The position numbers and the translations under genes were made by a program. A stretch of DNA of 64,000 nt from Salinarimonas sp. (GTDB lineage Bacteria; Pseudomonadota; Alphaproteobacteria; Rhizobiales; Beijerinckiaceae). This document shows positions 48,178 to 59,717 of this stretch, piece by piece. The notes under the pieces were generated by a model. It saw nothing but the letters and a program-made list of their open reading frames with translations, was not told the DNA's origin and did no database searches. Position 1 is the stretch's first letter. Each line of letters opens with the position of its first letter. Where the stretch lies: positions 372,001 through 436,000 of the forward strand of contig NZ_CP157794.1 of assembly GCF_040111675.1 (NCBI RefSeq), given 5' to 3'.

Positions 48178-48654
48178 TTACAGCGCGCCCTGCGGGATCG
48201 GGAAGCGGCCGGTGAGGCCGGGCCCGCCGAATTGCTGCTGCTCGGCGGCCTGGCGCGCGGCGCGCTCGGCCTGGTTCACCTGCGCGGCCACCTGGCAGGC
48301 CTCGGCGCGCATGCCGGAGACGCGCTCGTGATCCTGGCGGACGTTCTGGGCGAAATCGTTGGGGATCTGGCACCAGGCCTGGTTCTCGCCGATGAAGTCG
48401 ACGAGCTTCTGGCCGTTCGCCTCGAGCTCCCGCAGGGCCGAGCAGGCCGGGCGCGGATCGACGTTCTCGTCGCCGAGCGCGTTCAGCTTCTCGACGATGG
48501 AGCGGCGCTCCTCCAGCATCGGGCCGACGCTCTGGCAGACGTTGGCCTGCGCGACGGCCGCGCTCGGCGCGAGAGCGACGGCGGCGGCGAGGCCGAGCGC
48601 CGGAAGGATCCGCTCCGGGAAAAGCCGCTTCGGACGGGTGGTGTCGATGCTCAT
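48178..48654 (-). CDS. Secreted hypothetical protein with four conserved-looking Cys
   Basis: A 158-residue protein with an N-terminal signal peptide (basic RPKRLFPER then a hydrophobic stretch ending SAAVAQA). The mature part is helical and contains four Cys (NVCQSV, RPACSAL, AWCQIP, EACQVA) that could form two disulfides in the periplasm. It sits 6 nt upstream of ubiA on the same strand. No function is known to me. Confidence 0.7.
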   Translation of the reverse strand: MSIDTTRPKRLFPERILPALGLAAAVALAPSAAVAQANVCQSVGPMLEERRSIVEKLNALGDENVDPRPACSALRELEANGQKLVDFIGENQAWCQIPNDFAQNVRQDHERVSGMRAEACQVAAQVNQAERAARQAAEQQQFGGPGLTGRFPIPQGAL

Positions 48655-48874
48655 GGTCCTCGTCGAGGGATCTCGCCCTCGCCCCTGCCCCGCGCCGCGT
48701 CCGGCGCGGCGACTTGCTCGATCGGTTCGTTCGCGCTTATCAGATCCGGGCCGGCCACGCCAGCGCGCGCGCCGTCGCGGCGAACCCCGGCGAACCGCGC
48801 CGACGAACCGCGCGGGTGAACCATTCCATTGTGGCGAGAATGCCGCCTTTCGCTCGACCTGCCAGGAGACCGCC

Positions 48875-49615
48875 TTGGCCGCCACCGACTTCGCCGCCCC
48901 GCGGCTCTACCTCGATCGCCCGCTCACGCGCGGCGCGCGGCTCGATCTCGAGCGGGCGCAGGCGAACTATCTGCTCAACGTGCTGCGGCTCGGCCCCGGC
49001 GCGGACGTGCTCGTCTTCAACGGGCGCGACGGGGAATGGCGGGCGCAGGTGCAGCCGGAGGGTCGCAAGGCCGCCTCCCTGCTGGCCCTCGAGCAGACGC
49101 GCCCGCAGACCCCGCGCCCGGCGCTCGCCTGGCTGTTCGCGCCGCTCAAGCACGCACGGCTCGACTACATGGCGCAGAAGGCGGTGGAGATGGGCGCGGG
49201 GAGCCTGCGCCCCGTCCTCACGCGGCGCACCCAGGCCGCGCGCGTCAACCTGGAGCGCATGCGCGCCAACGCGATCGAGGCGGCCGAGCAATGCGGCATC
49301 CTCGTCATCCCGGAGGTCGCGGAGGAGGCGAAGCTCGACGCCGCCCTCGCCGCGCTGGAGCCCGAGCGCGTGCTCGTCTTCTGCGACGAGAACGCCCCCG
49401 TATCCGATCCGCTGGCGGCGCTCGCGGCCGCGCCGGAAGGACCGCTCGCCGTGCTGATCGGGCCGGAAGGCGGCTTCGATCCCGCGGAGCGGGAGGTCCT
49501 GCTCGCCCGCGAGCGGATCGTGCGCCTGTCGCTCGGCCCGCGCATCCTGCGCGCCGACACCGCGGCGGTGGCGGCGCTCGCGCTGGTGCAGGCGGCGCGG
49601 GGCGATTGGCGCTGA
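48875..49615 (+). CDS. rsmE: 16S rRNA (uracil-1498-N3)-methyltransferase
   Basis: A 246-residue RsmE with the N-terminal PUA-like part (LNVLRLGPGADVLVFNGRDGEW) and a SPOUT knot domain with LIGPEGGFDPAERE and LRADTAAVAALALVQ. The start is TTG, supported by AGGAG six nt upstream and by alignment of the first residues AATDFAAPRLYLDR. It is divergent from the secreted protein-ubiA-pgi genes. Confidence 0.95.
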   Translation: MAATDFAAPRLYLDRPLTRGARLDLERAQANYLLNVLRLGPGADVLVFNGRDGEWRAQVQPEGRKAASLLALEQTRPQTPRPALAWLFAPLKHARLDYMAQKAVEMGAGSLRPVLTRRTQAARVNLERMRANAIEAAEQCGILVIPEVAEEAKLDAALAALEPERVLVFCDENAPVSDPLAALAAAPEGPLAVLIGPEGGFDPAEREVLLARERIVRLSLGPRILRADTAAVAALALVQAARGDWR

Positions 49616-49619
49616 CGGG

Positions 49620-50345
49620 TCAGGCCACGTCGACGCCGGCGGGGACGGGGCCGTGCTTGTTCGGGCGCGGCTCGGTGGGCAGCACCGCGAGCACCAGGAG
49701 CGCGACGAAGCCGAGGAAGGGGATCAGCAGCAGCAGCACGAGCCAGCCGGAATAGCCGCCGTCGTGCAGGCGCCGGACGAGCGCCGCGAGGCCCGGCAGC
49801 AGGAAGGCGAGGCCGAGGAGGCCGTTGACGACGTTGCCGAGCTCCTCCCCGAACAGGAGGGCGGCGACGAAGGTCGCGCCGACGATGATCAGGAAGGAGA
49901 AGAGCACGTAGCTCCAGTACTCCTTGCGCCGGGCGCGGCCCTGGAAGCCGACGTAGTCGCGCGTGACGGCGCGCACGAAATAGTCCCACATCGAGAGATC
50001 GGCGTCGTCCGGCGCGGGCCGAGCGTCGGCATGGGGCGGCGCGCCGGCGGCGGCCGGGGCGGGGGCGCCGGCCGGGGCGTTCTTGGCGAGGCTCGGGGCG
50101 CCGACGGAGGGGACCGAGCCGCTCCCGGCGGGCGGCGGCGGAGGCGGCGGGGGCGGCGGCACGGCGGGCAGGAGGCCGCCGAGGCTCGTCTCGCCGAGCG
50201 CGGTCCATTCCGTCAGGCCGGGATTCCAGACCAGCGTCTCGCGGGCGAGCGCGCCGTCCCGGACGAGGGCCGTCATCTGCGCCTCGGAGTAGGGACCGCG
50301 CTGCGCGCCGTTCTCGGCGTAGTACCACGTCTGCCCGTCGTTCAT
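49620..50345 (-). CDS. GYF_2 and DUF805 domain membrane protein
   Basis: A 241-residue protein. Residues 5-55 form a GYF_2 domain (WYYAENGAQRGPYSEAQM), followed by a poly-Pro stretch and a DUF805 membrane domain (FQGRARRKEYWSYVLFSFLI, then RRLHDGGYSGW). It would bind Pro-rich partners through the GYF domain at the membrane. It converges on rsmE with a 4-nt gap. Confidence 0.85.
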   Translation of the reverse strand: MNDGQTWYYAENGAQRGPYSEAQMTALVRDGALARETLVWNPGLTEWTALGETSLGGLLPAVPPPPPPPPPPAGSGSVPSVGAPSLAKNAPAGAPAPAAAGAPPHADARPAPDDADLSMWDYFVRAVTRDYVGFQGRARRKEYWSYVLFSFLIIVGATFVAALLFGEELGNVVNGLLGLAFLLPGLAALVRRLHDGGYSGWLVLLLLIPFLGFVALLVLAVLPTEPRPNKHGPVPAGVDVA

Positions 50346-50442
50346 GCCGCTCCCCTCGCCCTCCGGTTCGCCGTTCGGCGGGCGCATATTGCGCAGCTGC
50401 AAGGTGACTGTAAACGTGCGTCCGCCCCAGGCCGCAGGTCCG

Positions 50443-51675
50443 TCAGGTCCCACGCCCGATCGCCCGAGGCTCCGGCGCGTCGATGACGCCATCGGCGAAC
50501 AGGTTCGGAAACAGACGATCGCGATGGTCCAGCGGGAAGGCGATCCGTACCGGTCCTTTCGGCGTGGCCGAGGTCAGGAAGCCGGCCTTGACCAGTTTCG
50601 AAAGGACGGTCCGCGCCGTGCGCTCGGGCGCCTTCAGCACGATATGCGCGTCGCCGCGGTCGATCCGGCCGAACCGGAGCGCCGCCGCGACCAGGCCCTC
50701 GGAGCGGGCGTCGTAGCCGAGATCCCGAAGCAGGCGGCGATAGCGGTCCTCCAGCGTGTCCAGCCGGAACGCCGCCCGGGTGAACCGGATCTGGTCGAGC
50801 ACGACGGACAGGAACCACTCGCAGAAGTCCCGCAGCGCCGCCTGGGAGAGATTGCCCCGCCCGTCCAGATCGCCCCGCCGCGGGCTGTCGGCGTGGTCCA
50901 TCATACGCTTGTACTCGCCGCGATCCGCGAGGCCCCGGGCCAGGCCCCGCGAGATCGACCAGAGCCCGCCCCCGCCGATTCCGGCCCTCAGGCACATGGC
51001 GTGCGACATCAGGCGGCTCACCCGGCCGTTCCCGTCGACGAAAGGATGGATGTAGTTCAGCCGATGGTGCGCCGCGGCGATGGCGATCACGCGGGTGCTC
51101 GGCCACCTCTCAGCCGTGGCGAAGCGGCGCTCGAAATGCGCCATGAAGTCCGCGACCCGGTGCGACGACGGCGGGACATGCCGGCCAACCGCGACGTCTT
51201 CCCGGTCGTCGGTCCGAAAAGAGCCGGGCACGACCGGCAGCAGCGCGCCGTCACGCCCCCGCGCTGCCCGGAACTCGTCGGGCATCTCCTCGTAGAAGCG
51301 CCGATGCGCCCACCGAACGAAGGCGACGGAGGTCGGGCTCTCCAGCCGGCCCTCCGCATGCGCCTCGTCGATGGCGCGGTGCACGAGCACGTGCGCCCGC
51401 GCCTCCAGCGCCAAGGGTCGACGTTCGGGGTCGAGCTCGGCCCCCGCGAGCGCCCGCTCGATGTCCTTCGGCCGTGTGTCGTGGCCCTCGATCAGGTTCG
51501 AATAGTAGCAGTTCATGACGCGGACGAGCTCGGCGAGCTCCGCCGCGGCGTCCGCATGAAGACCACGCCCGAGCTCGCCGGCTTCGGCCTGGATCTCGCT
51601 CACGAGGTCGGCGAGGACGCGCGGGATCTCGTCCTCGAAGAAGCAGGGCTCGATACGGGCGGGGGTCTCGATCAT
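50443..51675 (-). CDS. Fic-family AMPylase with N-terminal inhibitory helix
   Basis: A 410-residue Fic protein. The catalytic motif HPFVDGNGRVSR is intact near residue 212, with the His, Asp and both Arg needed for AMP transfer. The inhibitory motif S-x-x-x-E-G is seen as SNLIEGH near residues 59-65, so this is a class II (self-inhibited) Fic. The C-terminal ~130 residues form a winged helix. The ATG at 51675 gives the normal MIETPARIEPCFFE start; a longer frame begins at 51735. No partner antitoxin is adjacent or needed. Confidence 0.9.
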   Translation of the reverse strand: MIETPARIEPCFFEDEIPRVLADLVSEIQAEAGELGRGLHADAAAELAELVRVMNCYYSNLIEGHDTRPKDIERALAGAELDPERRPLALEARAHVLVHRAIDEAHAEGRLESPTSVAFVRWAHRRFYEEMPDEFRAARGRDGALLPVVPGSFRTDDREDVAVGRHVPPSSHRVADFMAHFERRFATAERWPSTRVIAIAAAHHRLNYIHPFVDGNGRVSRLMSHAMCLRAGIGGGGLWSISRGLARGLADRGEYKRMMDHADSPRRGDLDGRGNLSQAALRDFCEWFLSVVLDQIRFTRAAFRLDTLEDRYRRLLRDLGYDARSEGLVAAALRFGRIDRGDAHIVLKAPERTARTVLSKLVKAGFLTSATPKGPVRIAFPLDHRDRLFPNLFADGVIDAPEPRAIGRGT

Positions 51676-51772
51676 TTCCTGCCGATCTCGGGGCGGGCTA
51701 AGAAACAGAATATGAATGCTTTTCCGACGCCACAAGCCGATTCTTGCCGATCTTTCCGGCCGATCTCGCGGC

Positions 51773-52741
51773 TCAGCTCGTCTCCGGCGGCGGCGGGCCG
51801 ATCTCGCGGGGGGCGGCGCCCTCGATCTGGCGGGCGATCTCGCGCTTGAGGTCGTCCTTCATGGCGTCGACCGCGGCGAACAGGGCCTCGGCGTCGAAGA
51901 AGTCGAGCACGCGGAAGCGCTGCACGTCCGGGCGCAGCAGGATCTGCGGGCGCGCGAGCTTGAGCTTCGCCTGGACGATCGCCTCCTGCATGATCTGGAT
52001 CGCGCCGATCGTGACGTCGAGGCCGCCGGGCAGGCGGTCCCGATCGGGCTCGGGCCCGGCCGCGACGTCCACCGCGATCACGACGTCGGCCTTGCCGATG
52101 AGGAGATCGAACGGCAGCGGGTTGACCGCGCCGCCGTCGATCAGCGTGCGCGCGCCGTGGGTCACGGGCTTGAACAGGCCCGGAATGGCCATGGATCCCG
52201 CCACCGCCGGCCGCACCGGCCCTTCGGAATACACCACCTCGGTGCGGGCGAAGAAATCGCAGGTCACGGCCGAGAAGGGGACGCGCATCTCCTCGATCCG
52301 CGTGGGCAGCCCGCCCGGCAGGAAGGCGTCGAGCACCTTCTCGGCGTCGAGGAGGAGCGGGTTGCCGAAGCCGTTGAAGACGTCGATGAGCTTGCCGACC
52401 CGCGCCTCGATCAGCCGCGCCATGACCTTCGGCTTGTCGAGCAGGCTGTCCAGGGCGTGCCGGCGCAGCGCCCTGGCCGGGATGCCGGCGCAATAGGCGG
52501 CGCCGACGACGGCGCCCATGGAGCAGCCGACGATCGCGGACGGCGTCATCCCGAGCTCGTCGAGCGCCTCGAGCACCACGACGTGGGCGAGCCCGCGCGC
52601 CCCGCCCGATCCGAGCGCCAGCGCCACCGTCGGCCCGCTGTCGGTGGGCTCGAGCCGGCCCCGCCGCTCCCGCGGCGCGAGCGCGGCCCGCCGGCGCGCC
52701 TGCTGGGAGGGCGTGGGGAAGGGGTTCGTCGGGGTGGTCAT
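51773..52741 (-). CDS. Patatin-like phospholipase (RssA/NTE type)
   Basis: A 322-residue patatin-like acyl hydrolase. The oxyanion loop GSGGARGLAH (residues ~38), the nucleophile elbow GCSMG (Ser near 74) and the catalytic Asp in IDGG (near 195) are all present. No membrane segment or signal peptide is seen, so it is cytoplasmic. The substrate is a phospholipid or thioester by family. Confidence 0.9.
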   Translation of the reverse strand: MTTPTNPFPTPSQQARRRAALAPRERRGRLEPTDSGPTVALALGSGGARGLAHVVVLEALDELGMTPSAIVGCSMGAVVGAAYCAGIPARALRRHALDSLLDKPKVMARLIEARVGKLIDVFNGFGNPLLLDAEKVLDAFLPGGLPTRIEEMRVPFSAVTCDFFARTEVVYSEGPVRPAVAGSMAIPGLFKPVTHGARTLIDGGAVNPLPFDLLIGKADVVIAVDVAAGPEPDRDRLPGGLDVTIGAIQIMQEAIVQAKLKLARPQILLRPDVQRFRVLDFFDAEALFAAVDAMKDDLKREIARQIEGAAPREIGPPPPETS

Positions 52742-52866
52742 GGGGCGGGGCTCCGCCGGACGGAACCGTGTCGCTCGACGGCATCAGTGGACCGCCCACC
52801 TTCGCGAACGCCGAACGGCCCGCCGATCGATCGCGACGTCGGGTTCGCGAGCGACGCATCGTCTGT

Positions 52867-52885
52867 CCTTCCCCTACAGGGAAGG
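52867..52885. repeat. Palindromic repeat C, intact copy
   Basis: CCTTCCCCTACAGGGAAGG is a near-perfect palindrome. The same sequence, interrupted by the IS5-type element, is found at 19991-20001 joined to 21251-21263. It lies in the gap between the patatin and the alpha/beta-hydrolase genes. Confidence 0.7.
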
Positions 52886-52922
52886 AGAAGGGTCGGCGCG
52901 CTCGTCGCATCGTTCCGTGTCC

Positions 52923-53831
52923 TCACGCCTCCCTCCCCAGGAGCTCCCGGACCACCGCGAGCGTCCCCGCCGGGTCCTCCTCCGGCACGAAATGTCCCGC
53001 CTCCACCTGCCGGCCGAAGGCGTCCGGGGCGAAGCTCGCGCGCCAGACGTCGAGCGGGGTGGGGCCGCCCTCGTCGCGGCCGGTGAGGAAGAAGGTGCCC
53101 CAGGCGAGCGCCACGGGGCAGAAGATCGTGCGGCCCGCGCGCAGGTCGTCCTCGTCGGCGATGCGGTCGAGGGTGGCGCCGGCGCGGTAGTCCTCGCACA
53201 TGGCGTGGATGCGCAAGGGCTCGTTGGCGCCCTGGCGGTAGGACTCCATCGCCCGCGCATCGAAGGGCGCGAGCGTGCCCTCCCGCGTCCAGCCGGCCAT
53301 CAGCTTGTCGAAGAAGCCGTTCGGGTTCCTGCCGATCGCCTCCTCGGGCTCCGGCGCCGGGCGCGCCAGGAATTCCCAGTGCGCTCCGGGGAAGCGCCCG
53401 GCGTCGATCTCGCGCCAGACGTGGAAGGTCGGCAGGATGTCGAGCATGGCGAGATGCGACAGCCGCCCCGGATGGTCGAGCGCCAGGCGATAGCCCACCC
53501 GCGCGCCCCGGTCGTGGCCGACGAGCGCGAAGCGGGCGAAGCCGAAATCGGACATCACCCGGATGGCGTCGGCGCCCATGGCGCGCTTCGAATAGGTCTC
53601 GTGGGCGGGATCGCCCGCCGGCGCCGTCGACCAGCCGTAGCCGCGCAGGTCCATCAGGACGACGGTGTGCGTCTTCGCGAGCTCGGGCGCCACGCGGTGC
53701 CAGATGGCGTGGGTCTGCGGGAAGCCGTGGAGGAGCAGCACCGGCGGCCCCTCGCCGCCCTTGCGCACGAAGGCGCGGCCGACCTCCGTGTCGAGCCAGT
53801 GAGAGGTGAAGCCCGGGAACAGGTCCGACAT
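52923..53831 (-). CDS. Haloacetate dehalogenase-like alpha/beta hydrolase
   Basis: A 302-residue alpha/beta hydrolase. The nucleophile elbow reads GHDRGAR, giving Asp107 with Arg108 and Arg111 to hold a carboxylate, and the HW pair (His151, Trp152), Asp131 and the late His (GHFVPEEDP) match the residues that bind halide and complete the triad in fluoroacetate dehalogenase. This full set suggests true haloacetate dehalogenase activity rather than an epoxide hydrolase. It stands alone between the patatin gene and purD. Confidence 0.85.
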   Translation of the reverse strand: MSDLFPGFTSHWLDTEVGRAFVRKGGEGPPVLLLHGFPQTHAIWHRVAPELAKTHTVVLMDLRGYGWSTAPAGDPAHETYSKRAMGADAIRVMSDFGFARFALVGHDRGARVGYRLALDHPGRLSHLAMLDILPTFHVWREIDAGRFPGAHWEFLARPAPEPEEAIGRNPNGFFDKLMAGWTREGTLAPFDARAMESYRQGANEPLRIHAMCEDYRAGATLDRIADEDDLRAGRTIFCPVALAWGTFFLTGRDEGGPTPLDVWRASFAPDAFGRQVEAGHFVPEEDPAGTLAVVRELLGREA

Positions 53832-53870
53832 GCGAAAGCCTCCTAGCGGGTGCGTGGTGCGTGCCCCAGC

Positions 53871-55130
53871 CTAACGCGCGAGCGCCCGCCAGCCGATGTC
53901 CCGCCGGCAGAATCCCTCCGGCCAGTCGATGGCGTCCACCGCCGCATAGGCGCGCGCGCGGGCCTCCGCGATGTCGGCGCCGAGGCCGACGACCGAGAGA
54001 ACGCGGCCGCCGTTCGCGAGGATGCGGTCCCCGTCGCGCTTCGTGCCGGCGTGGAAGATCCGCACGCCCGGCAGCGCGGCCGCGGCCTCAAGGTTGCGGA
54101 TCTCGGAGCCTTTCTCCACCGCGCCCGGATAGCCCGTCGTCGCGAGCGTGACGACGAGGGCGGCCTCCTCGCGCCAGGCGAGGGTGACCTCGCTCAGCCG
54201 CCCGTCGCAGGCGGCGAGCATCGCCTCGACCGGATCGGACAGGAGCCGCGGCATGAGCGCCTGCGCCTCCGGGTCGCCGAGGCGCACGTTGTACTCGACG
54301 AGGCGGGGCGCGCCGTCGGGGCCGATCATCAGGCCGGCATAGAGCACGCCGACGAAGGGCGTGCCGCGCGCGGCCATGGCCGCGAGCGTCGGCTCGACGA
54401 TCTCGGCCATCACCCGCGCCTCGAGGTCCGGGGTGAGCACCGGGGCCGGCGAATAGGCGCCCATGCCGCCCGTGTTCGGGCCCTGGTCGCCGTCGAAGGC
54501 GCGCTTGTGATCCTGCGCGGAGGCGAGGGGGAGCGCCGTCGTCCCGTCGCAGAGGGCGAAGAAGCTCGCCTCCTCGCCCTCCATGAACGCCTCGATCACG
54601 ACGACGTCCTGCGGGCCCGCGAGCATGGCGCGCACGGCGTTCTCGGCCTCGGGAAGCGTCTGCGCCACGACGACGCCCTTGCCGGCGGCGAGGCCGTCGT
54701 ACTTCACCACGATCGGCGCGCCCTGCGCGCGCAGATAGGCGAGGGCCGGCTCCACCGCCTCGAAGCGGGCATAGGCGGCCGTGGGGATGCCGGTCTCGTC
54801 GCACAGCGCCTTGGTGAAGGCCTTGGAGCCCTCGAGCCGGGCGGCCGCCGCGGTGGGTCCGAAGGCCCGGACCCCCGCCGCGGCGAGATCGTCGACGAGG
54901 CCGGCGACGAGGGGCGCCTCGTTGCCGACGACGACGAGGCCGATCCCCATCGTCCGGCAGAAGGCGATCACCGCCGCGTGGTCGGCGACGTCGAGGACGA
55001 CGGTCTCGCCCTCGCACGCGATGCCGGCATTGCCCGGCGCGCAATAGAGCCGCTCGCAGAGCGGGCTCTCGGCCATGGCCCAGGCGAGGGCGTGCTCGCG
55101 CCCGCCCGATCCGATGAGAAGGATGTTCAT
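53871..55130 (-). CDS. purD: Phosphoribosylamine-glycine ligase
   Basis: A 419-residue PurD of the ATP-grasp family catalysing the second step of purine synthesis. [16 protein letters not shown] at the start and [15 protein letters not shown], and [19 protein letters not shown] and YNVRLGDPE segments are visible. It is monocistronic here. Confidence 0.97.
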   Translation of the reverse strand: MNILLIGSGGREHALAWAMAESPLCERLYCAPGNAGIACEGETVVLDVADHAAVIAFCRTMGIGLVVVGNEAPLVAGLVDDLAAAGVRAFGPTAAAARLEGSKAFTKALCDETGIPTAAYARFEAVEPALAYLRAQGAPIVVKYDGLAAGKGVVVAQTLPEAENAVRAMLAGPQDVVVIEAFMEGEEASFFALCDGTTALPLASAQDHKRAFDGDQGPNTGGMGAYSPAPVLTPDLEARVMAEIVEPTLAAMAARGTPFVGVLYAGLMIGPDGAPRLVEYNVRLGDPEAQALMPRLLSDPVEAMLAACDGRLSEVTLAWREEAALVVTLATTGYPGAVEKGSEIRNLEAAAALPGVRIFHAGTKRDGDRILANGGRVLSVVGLGADIAEARARAYAAVDAIDWPEGFCRRDIGWRALAR

Positions 55131-55197
55131 GGCGATCGTCTAGCGCAGGCGGGGGCGCGGCGTCCATCGGGACGTGCGCGGGGAGGGCTCGCCCGCC

Positions 55198-56487
55198 TCA
55201 CACGAGCAGCGGCTCCATCCCCGCCGCCACCTCGAGCAGGGCGCGGTCGTGGCCGTTGCGCTTCATCAGCATCAGGCCGGCCGGGCGCGGGAGGCCCGGC
55301 ATGGGCAGGCTGACGCCGGTGAGGTCGAACAGGTTGCCCCAGGTGGTGTTGCGCAGCATCAGCAGGTTCGCCCGCATGAAGGCCTCGTCGTCCGCCTCGA
55401 GCGCCGCGATGGGCGGCGCGGTGGTGGCGGTGGCGGGCAGGACCAGGACGTCGAGGGGGGCGAGCCGCCGGTCCATGGCGGCGATGAGCCGGCGGCGGGT
55501 CTCCGTCAGCCGCAGGTAGGCGGCCGCGCTGACGCCCGCGCCGCGGCGGATGCGGGCGAGCACGTTGCGGTCGTAGCGCGCCGCGTGCGGCTCGTGCATG
55601 TCCGCGTGCACCGCCGCCGCCTCGATGGCGACGAGGGGGGCCGCCGCTGTGGCGTCGTTCATGGCGGCGAGGAGGTCGTCGATGCCGTGCTCGACGATGC
55701 GCGCGCCCGCGGCCGAGAGGCGCGACAGGGCCTCCTCGAAGCCCTGCGCGACCACGTCCTCCGTCTCGGTGAAGAGCAGGCCGCGCGGCACGCCGATGCG
55801 CAGGCCCGCCACCGGCATGGCGTCGAGCGCCTGCGGCTCGAGACCCGCCATCACCGCGTCGGCCGCCGCGCATTCTGCCACGCTCCGCGCCAGCGGGCCG
55901 ATGGAATCGAGGCTCCAGGAGAGCGGATAGGCGCCCTCGGTGGGCACGCGGCCGGTGGTCGGCTTGAAGCCGACGACGCCGTTGAGCGAGGCGGGGATGC
56001 GCACCGAGCCGCCTGTGTCGGTGCCGATCGCGATCTCGCTCGTGCCCTCGCCGACGCTCACCCCCGCGCCGGAGGAGGAGCCGCCGGGCACGCGCGCCGG
56101 ATCGGCGGCGTTGCCGGGCGTGCCGTGATGCGGGTTGATGCCGATGCCGGAGAAGGCGAACTCGGACATGTTGGTCTTCCCCACGATCACCGCGCCGGCG
56201 CGGCGCAGCCGGGCGACGACCGGCGCGTCGCGCTCCGCCGGCGCGGCCTCGCGCAGGATGGCGGAGCCCGCGAGCGTCGGCTCGCCCTGGACGTCGAACA
56301 GGTCCTTGATCGAGACGATCACGCCGTCGAGGGGCCCGAGCGAAAGGCCGGCGGCGCGCCGCGCGTCGGCGGCGTCCGCGGCGGCGCGGGCGGGGGCATG
56401 GTAGAGCTTCGTGAAGACGCGCTCCTCGGCGGCGCGGGCGTCGAGGCGGGAGAGGACGCTCTCCAGGCGATCGCGGACGGATGGCAT
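55198..56487 (-). CDS. Amidase (amidase-signature family)
   Basis: A 429-residue amidase-signature hydrolase. The catalytic triad is visible: Lys in VSIKDLFDV near residue 72, cis-Ser in GGSSSGAGVSV and Ser in GTDTGGSVRIP. It could be a general aliphatic amidase or a plant hormone amidase; it is not GatA because gatB and gatC are absent and the sequence is shorter. ATG at 56487 is preferred over an in-frame ATG at 56529. Confidence 0.9.
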   Translation of the reverse strand: MPSVRDRLESVLSRLDARAAEERVFTKLYHAPARAAADAADARRAAGLSLGPLDGVIVSIKDLFDVQGEPTLAGSAILREAAPAERDAPVVARLRRAGAVIVGKTNMSEFAFSGIGINPHHGTPGNAADPARVPGGSSSGAGVSVGEGTSEIAIGTDTGGSVRIPASLNGVVGFKPTTGRVPTEGAYPLSWSLDSIGPLARSVAECAAADAVMAGLEPQALDAMPVAGLRIGVPRGLLFTETEDVVAQGFEEALSRLSAAGARIVEHGIDDLLAAMNDATAAAPLVAIEAAAVHADMHEPHAARYDRNVLARIRRGAGVSAAAYLRLTETRRRLIAAMDRRLAPLDVLVLPATATTAPPIAALEADDEAFMRANLLMLRNTTWGNLFDLTGVSLPMPGLPRPAGLMLMKRNGHDRALLEVAAGMEPLLV

Positions 56488-56606
56488 CGGTCTCTTCTGC
56501 ATGGCGGAAACGAGCGGCCATGCGGACATGTGGGCGCGCGGGCGTCAAGGCCGCGGCGCGTTCGGGAATGCGCAGGGGGGATGGCACGGCTGGCGGCGCT
56601 CTCCCG

Positions 56607-56798
56607 TGTCATCCCCGGCCGAAGTGAGCGAAGCGAACGAAGGGGAAGGGGACCCAGCACGACTTGCTCGCCGCGAAGCGGCGTCCGTCGGCGGCGACCA
56701 GCCGCCTGGTCGGCGGCGCAATGAGCGCCTTCGGCGCGACATCCTGCACCCAAGTCCCCTTCTCCTGCGCCGCTTCGCGGCTCCGGCCGGGGATGACA
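56607..56798. repeat. Long palindromic repeat A, copy 3
   Basis: About 192 bp with arms TGTCATCCCCGGCCG and CGGCCGGGGATGACA and inner AGGGGAAGGGGACCCAGC / GTCCCCTTCTCCT. The centre GCCGCCTGGTCGGCGGC is a variant of the other copies. It lies between clpB and the amidase gene, both on the minus strand, and could act as a transcription or mRNA-stability element. Confidence 0.88.
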
Positions 56799-56872
56799 GG
56801 GGTGGCGGCGCGCTCACCGAATCCAAGACCGCCGCCGGGGTCACCCGGCGGCGGCTCGCGCTCGTCCCATGC

Positions 56873-59536
<2,664 letters not shown>

Positions 59537-59636
59537 GTCCGAACCTTCATGACGGGCGGCGAACGCCCTCGGAAGAGGCGCGCGCGCCGCGATACGCATC
59601 ACCCGGCCCTCCTCGCGAGCGACCGGCTCCGCCTTG

Positions 59637-59665
59637 AGATGGGTGTGGCATTTTCGCCGCGCAAG
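59637..59665 (-). promoter_or_regulatory. Candidate RpoH (heat-shock) promoter of clpB
   Basis: On the minus strand CTTGCGC, a 14-nt spacer and ACCCATCT are found, close to the sigma-32 consensus CTTGAAA-N(11-16)-CCCCATNT. The -10 part is ~100 nt before the clpB ATG. It overlaps the end of the convergent-strand gap. The match is partial (CTTGCGC). Confidence 0.4.
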
Positions 59666-59717
59666 CTGCTCCGGGGCTTTACGGAAGGCGCATCGGGACG
59701 CGCCGGCGACACCGCCG

